NCBI GenBank assembly: GCA_034437455.1
Contig: DAOTUB010000005.1
Coordinates: 1 to 12,462, forward strand
Direction: 5' to 3'
Origin: DAOTUB01 sp034437455
GTDB lineage: Bacteria > Chloroflexota > Anaerolineae > B4-G1
DNA length: 12,462 nt
Numbering within the stretch: the stretch's first letter is position 1; every line of letters starts with the position of its first letter. The position numbers and the translations under genes were made by a program. Under the pieces are notes generated by a model. It did not search any database. It was not told the DNA's origin and saw nothing but the letters and a program-made list of their open reading frames with translations. This document shows positions 1-7,766 of this stretch, piece by piece.

Positions 1-1
1 G

Positions 2-517
2 GTGGCTTACATAGTCTCTGGTCAGGAACAGGCTCCCACAAACAGTGAATTATCCAGCTTCTTGAAGCAGAAGCTGCCCGAGTATATGGTGCCTTCTGCC
101 TTTGTGATGCTGGATATGCTTCCGCTGACTCCGAACGGCAAGGTGGATCGTCAGGCGCTCCCCGCGCCCGCTCAGACAAGCCCCGAACTGGAAGAGGATT
201 TTGTGCCCCCCCATACTTTCCTAGAGACTACAATCGCTCAAGTCTGGCAGGAGATGTTGGGCTTGGATCGAGTGAGTGTGTATGACAACTTTTTTGATCT
301 AGGGGGACATTCACTGTTGGCCATGCGAGTCATTGCCAGGTTAGAAAAGGAATTGGGGTTGCGGTTCCATCCCAGAGACCTGATATTTCAAACCTTGGGA
401 CAGCTTGCATCCGCTGGCGAGGAGCGGATACAAACCAATCAACAACCACGCTCGACAAGCTTTGCACAGAGGGTTTCGGATGTGATCAAGGAAGCGATTG
501 GACAGAAGCATGCGTAG
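2..517 (+). CDS. Nonribosomal peptide synthetase / AMP-ligase, C-terminal part (adenylation end + carrier protein), 5'-truncated by window edge
   Basis: Only the last 171 codons are present; the reading frame is open to the left edge, so the true start lies outside. Seen: residues about 19-55 carry the end of an adenylation domain, with the A10 core motif PLTPNGKVDRQ (residues 41-51), whose Lys47 is the catalytic lysine of the family. Residues about 70-140 are a peptidyl-carrier domain with DNFFDLGGHSLL; Ser104 is the predicted phosphopantetheine attachment site. About 30 unremarkable residues follow, with no condensation, reductase or thioesterase domain, so release or transfer must occur in trans. 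Known: such enzymes activate an amino or other acid as its adenylate and load it on the carrier thiol. Inferred: the neighbouring hydrolases and glycan genes suggest a single-residue activator that decorates a polysaccharide, not an assembly line for a free peptide, but the upstream part is unseen. The stop codon lies inside the next gene (8-base overlap). Confidence 0.9.
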   Translation: MAYIVSGQEQAPTNSELSSFLKQKLPEYMVPSAFVMLDMLPLTPNGKVDRQALPAPAQTSPELEEDFVPPHTFLETTIAQVWQEMLGLDRVSVYDNFFDLGGHSLLAMRVIARLEKELGLRFHPRDLIFQTLGQLASAGEERIQTNQQPRSTSFAQRVSDVIKEAIGQKHA

Positions 518-1322
518 TGAGCATATTGAACCATTCTACTTCGGTTCATCCAGTAAACCATTGTTTGGCTGCTATCACGCACCTCAGTCGGTCTCTGGTC
601 GAGATTGTGGAGTGGTTCTCTGTTATCCTATGGGACGGGAATATATCCAATTCCATCGCGCCTATCGGCAGTTGGCTCTCCGTCTTTCCCGCGCTGGTTT
701 CCCCGTACTTCGATTTGATTTCTACGGATGCGGCGATTCCAGCGGCGACTGCGAGAAGGGCCGGATCGAGCAATGGCTCTCTGACATATCCACGGCGATC
801 GGTGAAATTCGACGAAGAAACAGCATCAAACAGATCTGTTTGATTGGCCTTCGCTTAGGAGGAACCCTGGCGATGATGGCCGGAGCTGAGCAAGGAGACA
901 TTGACAAGATGATCCTCTGGGATCCGGTTATCAGCGGGTGTGCCTATATCAAAGAGTTGACGGCTTTGCATCAGGACATGCTGAGATATGCCCACGTCAA
1001 GCCAAAGCAGCAGCTGACCGGTGAAGGACATACCGAGCTCCTAGGGTTTCCCATCGCCGACTCTTTACTCACCGAGCTTGAGCACCTGGATCTATTGGCG
1101 ATTCAGCGGAGGCCCGCAAGCGACGTTCTGCTCGTCGAAACTAATGAAGCGATGGATCAGGGAAGACTAAGAGAGCATCTCGTGAACACAAAAGTTTTTG
1201 TAACCCACCAACTCCTTCCGACCCCCGAGCTATGGACCTGGATCGAGGATTTTGGACAGATGCTCGTGCCTTATTCGATCTTGCAGTCCATCATCTCCTG
1301 GATGTCCGAGGTGTGCGCGTGA
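510..1322 (+). CDS. Alpha/beta hydrolase lacking the nucleophilic serine, resembling exosortase A system-associated hydrolase 2
   Basis: 270 aa from ATG 510, chosen over an in-frame TTG at 498 because the ATG overlaps the preceding stop by 8 bases. Seen: an alpha/beta-hydrolase core with an oxyanion-region strand ending in CYPMGREY (38-45), the FDFYGCGDSSGD segment (69-80), and a nucleophile-elbow position reading GLRLGG (113-118). Arg115 sits where GxSxG enzymes have Ser. LWDPV (136-140) follows the next strand. I see no convincing catalytic His near the C-terminus. Known: GLRLG at this position is what I recall from hydrolase 2 of exosortase-A/EPS loci, which sits beside an AMP-ligase, a carrier protein and a second hydrolase. 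Inferred: it acts with the carrier protein upstream, perhaps as a non-classical or non-catalytic transferase partner; the reaction is unknown. No signal peptide or membrane helix, so cytoplasmic. Confidence 0.8.
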   Translation: MRSEHIEPFYFGSSSKPLFGCYHAPQSVSGRDCGVVLCYPMGREYIQFHRAYRQLALRLSRAGFPVLRFDFYGCGDSSGDCEKGRIEQWLSDISTAIGEIRRRNSIKQICLIGLRLGGTLAMMAGAEQGDIDKMILWDPVISGCAYIKELTALHQDMLRYAHVKPKQQLTGEGHTELLGFPIADSLLTELEHLDLLAIQRRPASDVLLVETNEAMDQGRLREHLVNTKVFVTHQLLPTPELWTWIEDFGQMLVPYSILQSIISWMSEVCA

Positions 1323-2221
1323 AAGAAAAAGCCGTGCTTTTTGGAAAAACGACTTCCCTAGTTGGGATCCTGACCGACCCCCCGGATCCAGAAAGGGATG
1401 ATAACTTTCCCGTCGTCATTCTCTTGAACGCCGGGATCGTGCACCGGGTCGGTCCGAACCGGCTCTACGTCAAGATGGCGAGAGAGCTGGCCTCTCTGGG
1501 ATTCCCGGTGCTCCGGTTGGATCTATCTGGAATTGGGGATAGCCCGATCCGTGGCGATCATCTTCCCTTCGACAAAAGCGTCGTCAGTGAGATAGCGGAG
1601 GCGATGGATTATCTGAAGGCGGCGCGGGGGGTTGATCGGTTCGTCCTGACGGGCATCTGTTCGGGAGCAAATCTCTCGTATAGAACAGCTTGCTGCGATC
1701 CTCGCGTCGCCGGGGCGATCCTGCTCAATCCCCGGTATCATCTGCATGATAGGAGCGACGATCTCGACGTGTACATCAGAAACCGCACGTTTATCCACCA
1801 TTATTTTAGGCTCGCCTTTTCCAGCTCGTTCAGTGCCAAGATCTGGTCCAACATTATCACGGGAAAAGTTCGCCGGAGCGGGGTGAAAAGAGCAGTAACG
1901 GGCTTTCGATTAACGAGCCTGTTCGCGTCCAGGCAGAAAATATCCGCCGCAGCTAGTCAGGCAGAGAGAGATATGCGCTCGTTGGCCGAACGCAGTGTCC
2001 GTCTTCTCCACGTCTACTCCGAAGGAGACGAAGGCTTGGATTACCTGCACGTGATTCTCGGCGACAGGATGCGAGGATGGCGTGCGAGCAGGTTGCTGAC
2101 TATGCAGGTTATTCGTGGGACCGACCACACCTTTACCCTGCTCTGGAGTCAAAGTGTTCTTTTAGAAATCGTTGGCAGTTGGATACAGGCAATGGTGAAA
2201 GGCGGGCTCATTAGGAAATGA
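1319..2221 (+). CDS. Alpha/beta hydrolase with cysteine at the nucleophile position, resembling exosortase A system-associated hydrolase 1
   Basis: 300 aa from GTG 1319. This start gives a 4-base GTGA overlap with the previous stop and has GAGG (1308-1311) seven bases upstream. The frame is open further upstream, but using that would mean about 90 bases of overlap. Seen: strand FPVVILLNAGIVHRVGPNRLY (30-50), LDLSGIGDS (68-76), and the elbow GICSGA (112-117), with Cys114 in the nucleophile slot. A late Asp237 (EGDEG) and His270 (GTDHTF) could complete a Cys-Asp-His triad. Known: a cysteine nucleophile occurs in some alpha/beta hydrolases such as dienelactone hydrolase, and I recall a GLCD-type elbow in exosortase-A-associated hydrolase 1. 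Inferred: together with the preceding gene it forms the hydrolase pair seen in EPS loci and may release or transfer a group from the carrier protein. The substrate cannot be read from the sequence. Cytoplasmic, no signal peptide. Confidence 0.82.
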   Translation: MKEKAVLFGKTTSLVGILTDPPDPERDDNFPVVILLNAGIVHRVGPNRLYVKMARELASLGFPVLRLDLSGIGDSPIRGDHLPFDKSVVSEIAEAMDYLKAARGVDRFVLTGICSGANLSYRTACCDPRVAGAILLNPRYHLHDRSDDLDVYIRNRTFIHHYFRLAFSSSFSAKIWSNIITGKVRRSGVKRAVTGFRLTSLFASRQKISAAASQAERDMRSLAERSVRLLHVYSEGDEGLDYLHVILGDRMRGWRASRLLTMQVIRGTDHTFTLLWSQSVLLEIVGSWIQAMVKGGLIRK

Positions 2222-2979
2222 CTACTTATCTACCTGTGTTGACTTTTCATGCACTGGATGACCGGCCATCCGTTATCTCTTTCTCACCACGATTGCTCCA
2301 CCGTGGCATGGCCAAGCTGCACGAAAGCGGATACCGAACGATGAGTTTGCTAGAAGCGGTGGATCGCCTGCGCCAGGGCGCGCCGTTCCCGGACCGTTCC
2401 CTGGCGATCACGTTTGACGATGGATACCAGAGCGTGTACGATGAGGCTTTCCCGGTGTTGCAACGGTATGGCATGTCGGCCACTGTTTTCCTAACCGTGG
2501 GAGAAAGGGGGGCGACGGCGACTGTCGGTCGGTTGCCCTCTCTTGAGGGGCGCTCTATGCTGGCCTGGCGCGAGATCCGAGAGATGCACCGCTGGGGGAT
2601 CGACTTTGGCGCTCACACGCTCACTCACCTTGATCTGACTCGCTTGCCTTCTGGCCGAATCGAAACCGAGGTTTGTGACTCGAAGGCGATCATTGAGGAT
2701 GCGCTGAGCGCACCTGTGACCTGTTTTGCTTACCCCTACGGTCGCCATGATCGTCAGAGCCGCGAGATCGTGGAACATCACTTTGCTTGCGCTTGTACGG
2801 ACAGACTGGGCCTGCTCACTGTCGATAGCGACCCCTACGCCCTTGAACGCGCAGACGCTTACTATCTCCGCACTGACCAGCTCTTTGATGTTATGTTGAC
2901 CCGGTTCTTTCCCGGGTACATCCGGGCGCGGAGCATTCCACGCCGGATTCGGCGTGCGGTTCAACAAAGATTACGATGA
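2218..2979 (+). CDS. Polysaccharide deacetylase family protein (NodB homology domain, CE4)
   Basis: 253 aa; ATG 2218 overlaps the preceding stop as ATGA. Seen: CE4 motif 1 TFDDGY (65-70, catalytic Asp67 and metal-binding Asp68), motif 2 HTLTH (133-137, metal ligands His133 and His137) and motif 3 AYPYGRHD (171-178). The N-terminus has the LTFHALDD strand (8-15) typical of this family. The C-terminus is basic (RIRRAVQQRLR, 243-253). There is no signal peptide or transmembrane segment, so the protein is predicted cytoplasmic or peripherally membrane-attached. Known: NodB-domain enzymes are metal-dependent and remove N- or O-acetyl groups from amino sugars in polysaccharides, and deacetylases of this length are common in EPS loci, including exosortase-associated ones. 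Inferred: it de-N-acetylates a glycan intermediate of this operon. All metal and catalytic residues are present, so it is probably active. Confidence 0.92.
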   Translation: MTTYLPVLTFHALDDRPSVISFSPRLLHRGMAKLHESGYRTMSLLEAVDRLRQGAPFPDRSLAITFDDGYQSVYDEAFPVLQRYGMSATVFLTVGERGATATVGRLPSLEGRSMLAWREIREMHRWGIDFGAHTLTHLDLTRLPSGRIETEVCDSKAIIEDALSAPVTCFAYPYGRHDRQSREIVEHHFACACTDRLGLLTVDSDPYALERADAYYLRTDQLFDVMLTRFFPGYIRARSIPRRIRRAVQQRLR

Positions 2980-4235
2980 TGGATCGACGGCTCCGTTTTT
3001 GTATGATCACAACTTTCTACCCACCCTACAACTTTGGCGGGGATGGTGTCTTTGTGCACCGGTTGTCCAACGAACTGGCGCGGCGAGGACATCAGGTAGA
3101 TGTGATTTACTGCATAGATGCCTACCGCCTTCTGGCGCGTCGGGAACCAGAGGGAACCTACGATGACCATCCGAACGTGACTGTGCACGGGCTCAAGAGT
3201 CCCTTTGGGTTTCTCTCTCCGTTAGCCACCCAACAGACCGGCTACCCGTTCTTCAAGTCAGCCCGCATCCGGCAAATTCTGGAACAGGGGTTTGACGTCA
3301 TCCATTATCATAATATCTCACTGGTTGGCGGGCCCAAGATTCTGGAGTATGGGCAAGGTATCAAGCTCTACACGATGCACGAATATTGGCTGATCTGCCC
3401 TACCCACGTGCTGTTTCGCTTCGACCGCATGGCCTGCACGCGGCCACATTGCTTTCTGTGTAGCCTGGTTTACAAGCGACCGCCACAGTGGTGGCGATAT
3501 TCTGGCCTATTGGAAGCCGCAGTCAAACATGTGGATACTTTTATCGCGCCGAGTCGCTTCAGCAAGGAGATCCACCATCAAAGGGGACTCGATGCTCCTA
3601 TTGTTCAACTGCCCAATTTTGTCCCTTTGGTAGAGAGCGCGGCGCCATCATTCGAACAGCCCGATAGCAAAATACCCAAAGAGAAGCCGTATTTTCTATT
3701 TGTGGGGCGTCTGGAGAAGCTCAAAGGATTGCAGACGCTTATTCCCATCTTTCGTCGCTACCGCAAGGCACAATTGTGGATCGCCGGCGCGGGCAGCTAC
3801 GAACCTCACTTGCGAAAGTTGACCAACGGCAATGCCAACATCCGATTCTTGGGTTATGTGCCTGGTCGGCAATTGCAAGCCCTGTACCAAAAAGCAGTGG
3901 CGGTGATTGTTCCGTCCGTATGTTTTGAGGTATTCTCTCTGGTGATTGTCGAGGCCTTTAGGCAGAAAACTTCAGCAATTGTCAGGGGCCTGGGCGGGAT
4001 GCCAGAGATTATCAAAGAGAGCGGGGGCGGATTCATTTTTGACACAGAGGAAGAATTGGTGGCAACGATGGAGCGGTTACTAGCTGAGCCGTCATATCAG
4101 CGTGAACTGGGCCTACAAGGTTATCAGGCTTATCTACAGAAATGGACGACCGAAGTGCACCTAGAGCGCTACTTTACGTTAATTCGTGAGATCGCAGCTC
4201 TTCGCGGTCAGTCAAAAAGGGAAATAGTCACGTGA
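2976..4235 (+). CDS. Glycosyltransferase family 4 (GT-B fold) with an internal four-cysteine cluster
   Basis: 419 aa from ATG 2976 (ATGA overlap with the deacetylase stop; a second ATG follows directly). Seen: N-terminal GT-B half with FYPPYNFGGDGVFVHRLSNE (14-33), including the GG donor/acceptor loop; C-terminal half starting at LFVGRLEKLKG (241-251, donor-phosphate-binding Arg245 and Lys250), IAGAGSYEPHL (269-279) and the EX7E motif with Glu318 and Glu326 in FEVFSLVIVEAF. Between the halves is Cys141-x12-Cys154-x4-Cys159-x2-Cys162, following MHEYWLICP. Known: GT4 enzymes are retaining transferases that add a sugar from a nucleotide-sugar donor; the Cys cluster is recurrent in a subset of GT4 proteins and could bind a metal (inference). 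No membrane helices, so it acts in the cytoplasm on a lipid-linked acceptor. The sugar specificity cannot be told. Confidence 0.93.
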   Translation: MMDRRLRFCMITTFYPPYNFGGDGVFVHRLSNELARRGHQVDVIYCIDAYRLLARREPEGTYDDHPNVTVHGLKSPFGFLSPLATQQTGYPFFKSARIRQILEQGFDVIHYHNISLVGGPKILEYGQGIKLYTMHEYWLICPTHVLFRFDRMACTRPHCFLCSLVYKRPPQWWRYSGLLEAAVKHVDTFIAPSRFSKEIHHQRGLDAPIVQLPNFVPLVESAAPSFEQPDSKIPKEKPYFLFVGRLEKLKGLQTLIPIFRRYRKAQLWIAGAGSYEPHLRKLTNGNANIRFLGYVPGRQLQALYQKAVAVIVPSVCFEVFSLVIVEAFRQKTSAIVRGLGGMPEIIKESGGGFIFDTEEELVATMERLLAEPSYQRELGLQGYQAYLQKWTTEVHLERYFTLIREIAALRGQSKREIVT

Positions 4236-6022
4236 CTACACCACGTACCAAGACTTGGATACGCACAATGGGAGTCCTATTGGGTATTTTGGTGTTTGTC
4301 GTTGCTAACGGAATTGGTCATTCATCCCTCGAACCTCGTCAGCTCCGGATATTCCAACGTATCGTGCGTTGGTCAGGACTGGGATTAGTTATTGTCTTCA
4401 CAGTTGGTGAGTACATGGATCGGTGGGGTGCAGAAACACTGGAAAGAGCAGATAGATGGCTGCTGCAAAATGGGCGTAGGACCATTCTTCTGCTTATTCT
4501 GTTAATCCTTGGATATACTACGATGTGGAATGGGGTCACGTTTCTCCGACATTACTTTTTCCATTCCAGCGCATACGATCTAGGCATTCAAGATCAGGTT
4601 GTGTGGAATACTTCACAAGGGCGTCTATTTTCAAGCTCAATCGAGGTAGATCATTATTTTGGTGATCATGTTCAGCCATATCTTGTTTTGCCAAGTCTGG
4701 TTTATATAGTGTTTCCTTCGCCATATGTTCTGCTGGCTTTCCAATCGTTCGTTCTAGCATTGAGCGCGTGGCCGTTGTATCGTTTGGGGAGACGCAAGTT
4801 CAATTCGCCAGCGATAGGGCTGGCGGTTGCGTTTTGTGGTCTGGCTTATCCAGCGCTCGGATTTTTGAACCGTACCGATTTTCACTGCGAGGTAGTCGCT
4901 GTTCCCCTGCTGCTCGCAGCATGTGAACGCATAGACGCATGCGATTGGAGGGGCGCCTCGGTATTTATGGGGCTGGCGCTATTTGCTAAAGAGGACACTG
5001 GCTTGACTGTAGCGGGCCTGGGGTTGATGGTCGCTTTTTGCCATAGGCAGTGGCGCTTTGGCTTGATCTGGGTGTTGGTGGGTGCAGCTTATTCATTGGT
5101 GGCGCTATTTGTAATCATTCCAGCTTTTCGTGGAGCGCCATCGGATACACTCTTGCGCTATCAATGGCTGGGTGATACACCTCTCGTGATGCTGAGTACC
5201 ATAATTTCGCGTCCTGGCTTTGTATTACAAAAGGTGATAGTGGCCAAACATATTCTAACACTCCTACAACTGCTCGCACCACTGGCCTTCTTACCTCTAT
5301 TGGGTTTCTCTGCTCTGTTCCCGGCAGTACCAGCTCTGATGATCAGCTTCTTGTCGGCGTCCCCCACTCAGACAACAATATACTATCAATACATGGCTTC
5401 TGTGATACCGTTTATGAGCGTTGCGGGGATAATGGGATTGCACTGGCTGACCACCAGTATGTGGGGAAGCAGAATTTGGGGTTGGATCTTGCCTCGACAG
5501 ACGCGCTCCAATCGGGGGCTCAGCCTTGGGCTGAGTATAATGTTGTTTGCTATACTGGCAAGCTGGGCTTATGAGAACCCGATTACAACTAACACCATAG
5601 CAGCTTCTATGACTGTTCAACAAATGGTGGAAGTAGATACAAAGCCGCAGGTCTCATCATTCCCCTCGCTCATCCAACCGAACGATGCCGCCATCCGCGA
5701 GGGTCTCGAGCACGTTCCTGACGATGTGTATCTGGTAACGACCAATACCTACGCTCCCCACCTGTCACACCGACGCAACATAAAGCTACTGCCACGCATG
5801 CCCAATCCAACCGTTGAATCGGGAGTTGCAGCTATCTTTTTAAATCTCAAAGATCTGCGTGGGCGAGTGAACTGTGAGAATTACCGCCAGTATCTAGAAT
5901 CAGCAATGCTTTCAGATTTCGGAGTAACCTTTTATCGAGACGGTGTATTGCTTGTTCAAAGAAACACAGGCGACTCTAGGCAGCTAAAGGAGTTGCTGGA
6001 CAATTGGCCAGGTTGTGACTAG
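4232..6022 (+). CDS. DUF2079 polytopic membrane protein (GT-C-like candidate glycosyltransferase)
   Basis: 596 aa from GTG 4232, which overlaps the previous stop as GTGA and has AAGGGAAA about ten bases upstream. Seen: many hydrophobic helices from residues about 13-25 and 46-58 through about 455, then a soluble C-terminal segment of roughly 130 residues. DUF2079 hallmarks are AYDLGIQDQVVWN (114-126), HYFGDHVQPY (141-150), PSPYVLLAFQSFVLALSAWP (162-181), DFHCE (216-220) and AKEDTGL (252-258). Known: DUF2079 proteins are integral membrane proteins distantly related to GT-C transferases such as the PMT/ArnT group; the biochemical function of most is not established. Inferred: the acidic residues of DLGIQDQ and the GDH motif face the outside and could form an active site using a polyprenyl-phosphate-sugar donor. 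Base composition is distinctly more AT-rich than the GT2 gene downstream. Its end is followed by the largest gap within the operon. Confidence 0.88.
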   Translation: MTTPRTKTWIRTMGVLLGILVFVVANGIGHSSLEPRQLRIFQRIVRWSGLGLVIVFTVGEYMDRWGAETLERADRWLLQNGRRTILLLILLILGYTTMWNGVTFLRHYFFHSSAYDLGIQDQVVWNTSQGRLFSSSIEVDHYFGDHVQPYLVLPSLVYIVFPSPYVLLAFQSFVLALSAWPLYRLGRRKFNSPAIGLAVAFCGLAYPALGFLNRTDFHCEVVAVPLLLAACERIDACDWRGASVFMGLALFAKEDTGLTVAGLGLMVAFCHRQWRFGLIWVLVGAAYSLVALFVIIPAFRGAPSDTLLRYQWLGDTPLVMLSTIISRPGFVLQKVIVAKHILTLLQLLAPLAFLPLLGFSALFPAVPALMISFLSASPTQTTIYYQYMASVIPFMSVAGIMGLHWLTTSMWGSRIWGWILPRQTRSNRGLSLGLSIMLFAILASWAYENPITTNTIAASMTVQQMVEVDTKPQVSSFPSLIQPNDAAIREGLEHVPDDVYLVTTNTYAPHLSHRRNIKLLPRMPNPTVESGVAAIFLNLKDLRGRVNCENYRQYLESAMLSDFGVTFYRDGVLLVQRNTGDSRQLKELLDNWPGCD

Positions 6023-6165
6023 AAAGTTCATCCATGGGTGAGGCATCCGTGATGAGTTGGAGCAAAAAGAATGCCTCGACAATGCGGAGTGGGTGGACTA
6101 GTTATTAAACAATGGTCCTGTGTCTCGCAACCACGCTTATGGCCGTTGTTGCGCTTGTCTCGTTG

Positions 6166-6171
6166 AAGGAG
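6166..6171 (+). promoter_or_regulatory. Ribosome-binding site candidate that decides the flippase start (TTG 6180)
   Basis: AAGGAG lies eight bases before an in-frame TTG at 6180. The competing ATG at 6252 has no purine-rich stretch at a suitable distance, and the most upstream in-frame GTG at 6120 would add a Cys-rich, unfamiliar N-terminus. The purine run continues as AAAGAGGG to the TTG, so the match could partly be composition. Confidence 0.45.
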
Positions 6172-6179
6172 AAAGAGGG

Positions 6180-7715
6180 TTGAGGGGCATAGCAGCGTCT
6201 GAACTATTGATATCTGACACTGTCGAAACTGAACATACTGCCAAAACTGGCATGGCCCAAGGACGCCACACAGCAATTGGAACGTTTAAAAATCTCATCG
6301 CTCAGGCGCTTGCCCTGATCACGGGTTTTGTAACGACGATTTTTCTGACTCGGCAATTTGGCCCTGAACTCTACGGCCAATATTCCATAGCTTTCACTGT
6401 CATCCTATGGGCCAAATTCTGTACGACCCCCGTGTTCGGAAGCACCACGGTGAAATTCGTAGCCGAAGCTGCCGACTGGCGGAGCACGGCATCGATGCTG
6501 GCGCAAATTCAACTACTCATCAGCATGGGAACTGCCGCGCTTCTACTGCTCGTTGCACCAACCTTGGCCTCTTGGCTTGGAACTCTTGAACTAACCGCCT
6601 ATCTTCGCTTATTTGCGCTGGAAATCCCTCTATTTGCCTTAGCTCTCATTCACCGGTCAACACTGGTTGGACAGGGCGCCTTCGGTCAAGGGGCACTCTT
6701 GACCGCCGTTTACTGGGTGAGCCGAATTATATTGATGTTCCTGCTTGTCGGATTGGGCCTTTCTGTCCCTGGTGCGATCTTGGCGAATGTCGGAGCCTCT
6801 GCTGTGCAGTTGGTTATGGCCCGCGTCTTTGTTCGGCCAGTGGCCCCATTGAGTCACCTTCGAGTGCCTTTTCCCGTCCGCCGTCTCGTGCGCTACATGC
6901 TACCACTTTTTCTCTACAACCTGGGGATGCTTCTGTTCAAGCAATTTGACCTTCTAGTTGTGAAGGCATCAAGTGAGACATCGGCAGCGGCTGGTTTATA
7001 CAGCGCAGCAACAAACCTGACCATCGTGCCTATCAGCTCCCTGGCTGTTTCATTCACATCGCCGCTGCTAGCGATGCTAACCCAGATGTGGCGACAAGGA
7101 CAACATGAGGACGCTCGGTTTATGATCGAGCAGGCAATGCGATTTGTGTTGTGTCTACTGCCGTTTGCAGGGCTGGTAGCCGGTGCAGCTCCCGAGATCG
7201 TTGACCTGGTGTACGGTAGTTCCTTCTCATTCACCGCCTCGCTGTTAATGCCTTTGATCTTGGTTGCGGTGGCCCAAATGATGATCTCTGTCGCCACGAC
7301 GATCTTGACGGCAGCAGACCGACCTGGCTGGACCTTTGCCTCCACAGGACTGTTGGCGCCGTTGGCTCTGGGGGCTTATCTGATACTCGTGCCCCGCTTT
7401 GGTCCCATCGGCGCAGCCGCAGCCAGAGCTGTCCTGGCTTGGTTCGGAGCGGGTGTGACGATGCTGGTTGTTTACCTGCAATGTAGCGCTCGGCCCTCGC
7501 CGCAGACGCTCCTCCGAATCACGCTGACGACAGTGCTCGCCTACACCCTTTCCAGCATCTGGCAACCTTCGGGTGCGTGGGTCATTCTCGAGTTGTCGGG
7601 AATAGCAGTCATCATCCTGGCATGTTTGTTTCTGCTGGGCGAGCTGACAGGAAAGGATTTGGCGTTTGCTTGGTCGTTGCTGAAGCGCGAAAAAGACACC
7701 GCGCCGAAGGTTTAA
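6180..7715 (+). CDS. Polysaccharide flippase (Wzx-like, MATE/MOP superfamily)
   Basis: 511 aa if translation starts at TTG 6180, chosen for the AAGGAG eight bases upstream; the alternative ATG 6252 gives 487 aa and a more family-typical short N-terminus. Seen: long hydrophobic helices throughout; the first begins at FKNLIAQALALITGFV and is followed by the hallmark RQFGPELYGQYSIAFTVI and then FGSTTVKFVAEA. A middle segment reads LPLFLYNLGMLLFKQFDLLVV, and the C-terminal half carries further helix pairs. This matches the polysaccharide biosynthesis/flippase families (PF01943/PF13440 type) with their usual 12-14 helices. Known: these proteins move polyprenyl-diphosphate-linked glycan units from the inner to the outer leaflet. 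Inferred: it exports the repeat unit made by the GT4/GT2 enzymes of this operon. The 157-bp leader between it and the preceding gene holds no clear promoter or terminator. Confidence 0.9.
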   Translation: MRGIAASELLISDTVETEHTAKTGMAQGRHTAIGTFKNLIAQALALITGFVTTIFLTRQFGPELYGQYSIAFTVILWAKFCTTPVFGSTTVKFVAEAADWRSTASMLAQIQLLISMGTAALLLLVAPTLASWLGTLELTAYLRLFALEIPLFALALIHRSTLVGQGAFGQGALLTAVYWVSRIILMFLLVGLGLSVPGAILANVGASAVQLVMARVFVRPVAPLSHLRVPFPVRRLVRYMLPLFLYNLGMLLFKQFDLLVVKASSETSAAAGLYSAATNLTIVPISSLAVSFTSPLLAMLTQMWRQGQHEDARFMIEQAMRFVLCLLPFAGLVAGAAPEIVDLVYGSSFSFTASLLMPLILVAVAQMMISVATTILTAADRPGWTFASTGLLAPLALGAYLILVPRFGPIGAAAARAVLAWFGAGVTMLVVYLQCSARPSPQTLLRITLTTVLAYTLSSIWQPSGAWVILELSGIAVIILACLFLLGELTGKDLAFAWSLLKREKDTAPKV

Positions 7716-7766
7716 TGATGCCATTGAAAACTGAATTGGCTTTAGAGATGTGGAGAGATATCTATC

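Noticed and set aside
517..843. Alternate-frame ORF over the first hydrolase
   Set aside because: Shadow of the real gene in another frame, without a recognisable domain.
1232..1318. Upstream in-frame start for the second hydrolase
   Set aside because: It would overlap the previous gene by about 90 bases. GTG 1319 has a GAGG at proper spacing and the same 4-base overlap style as the other junctions.
6040..6077. 7-bp inverted repeat GAGGCAT/ATGCCTC between the DUF2079 and flippase genes as terminator
   Set aside because: The 24-base loop is long, the stem short and no T-run follows; it is likely chance.
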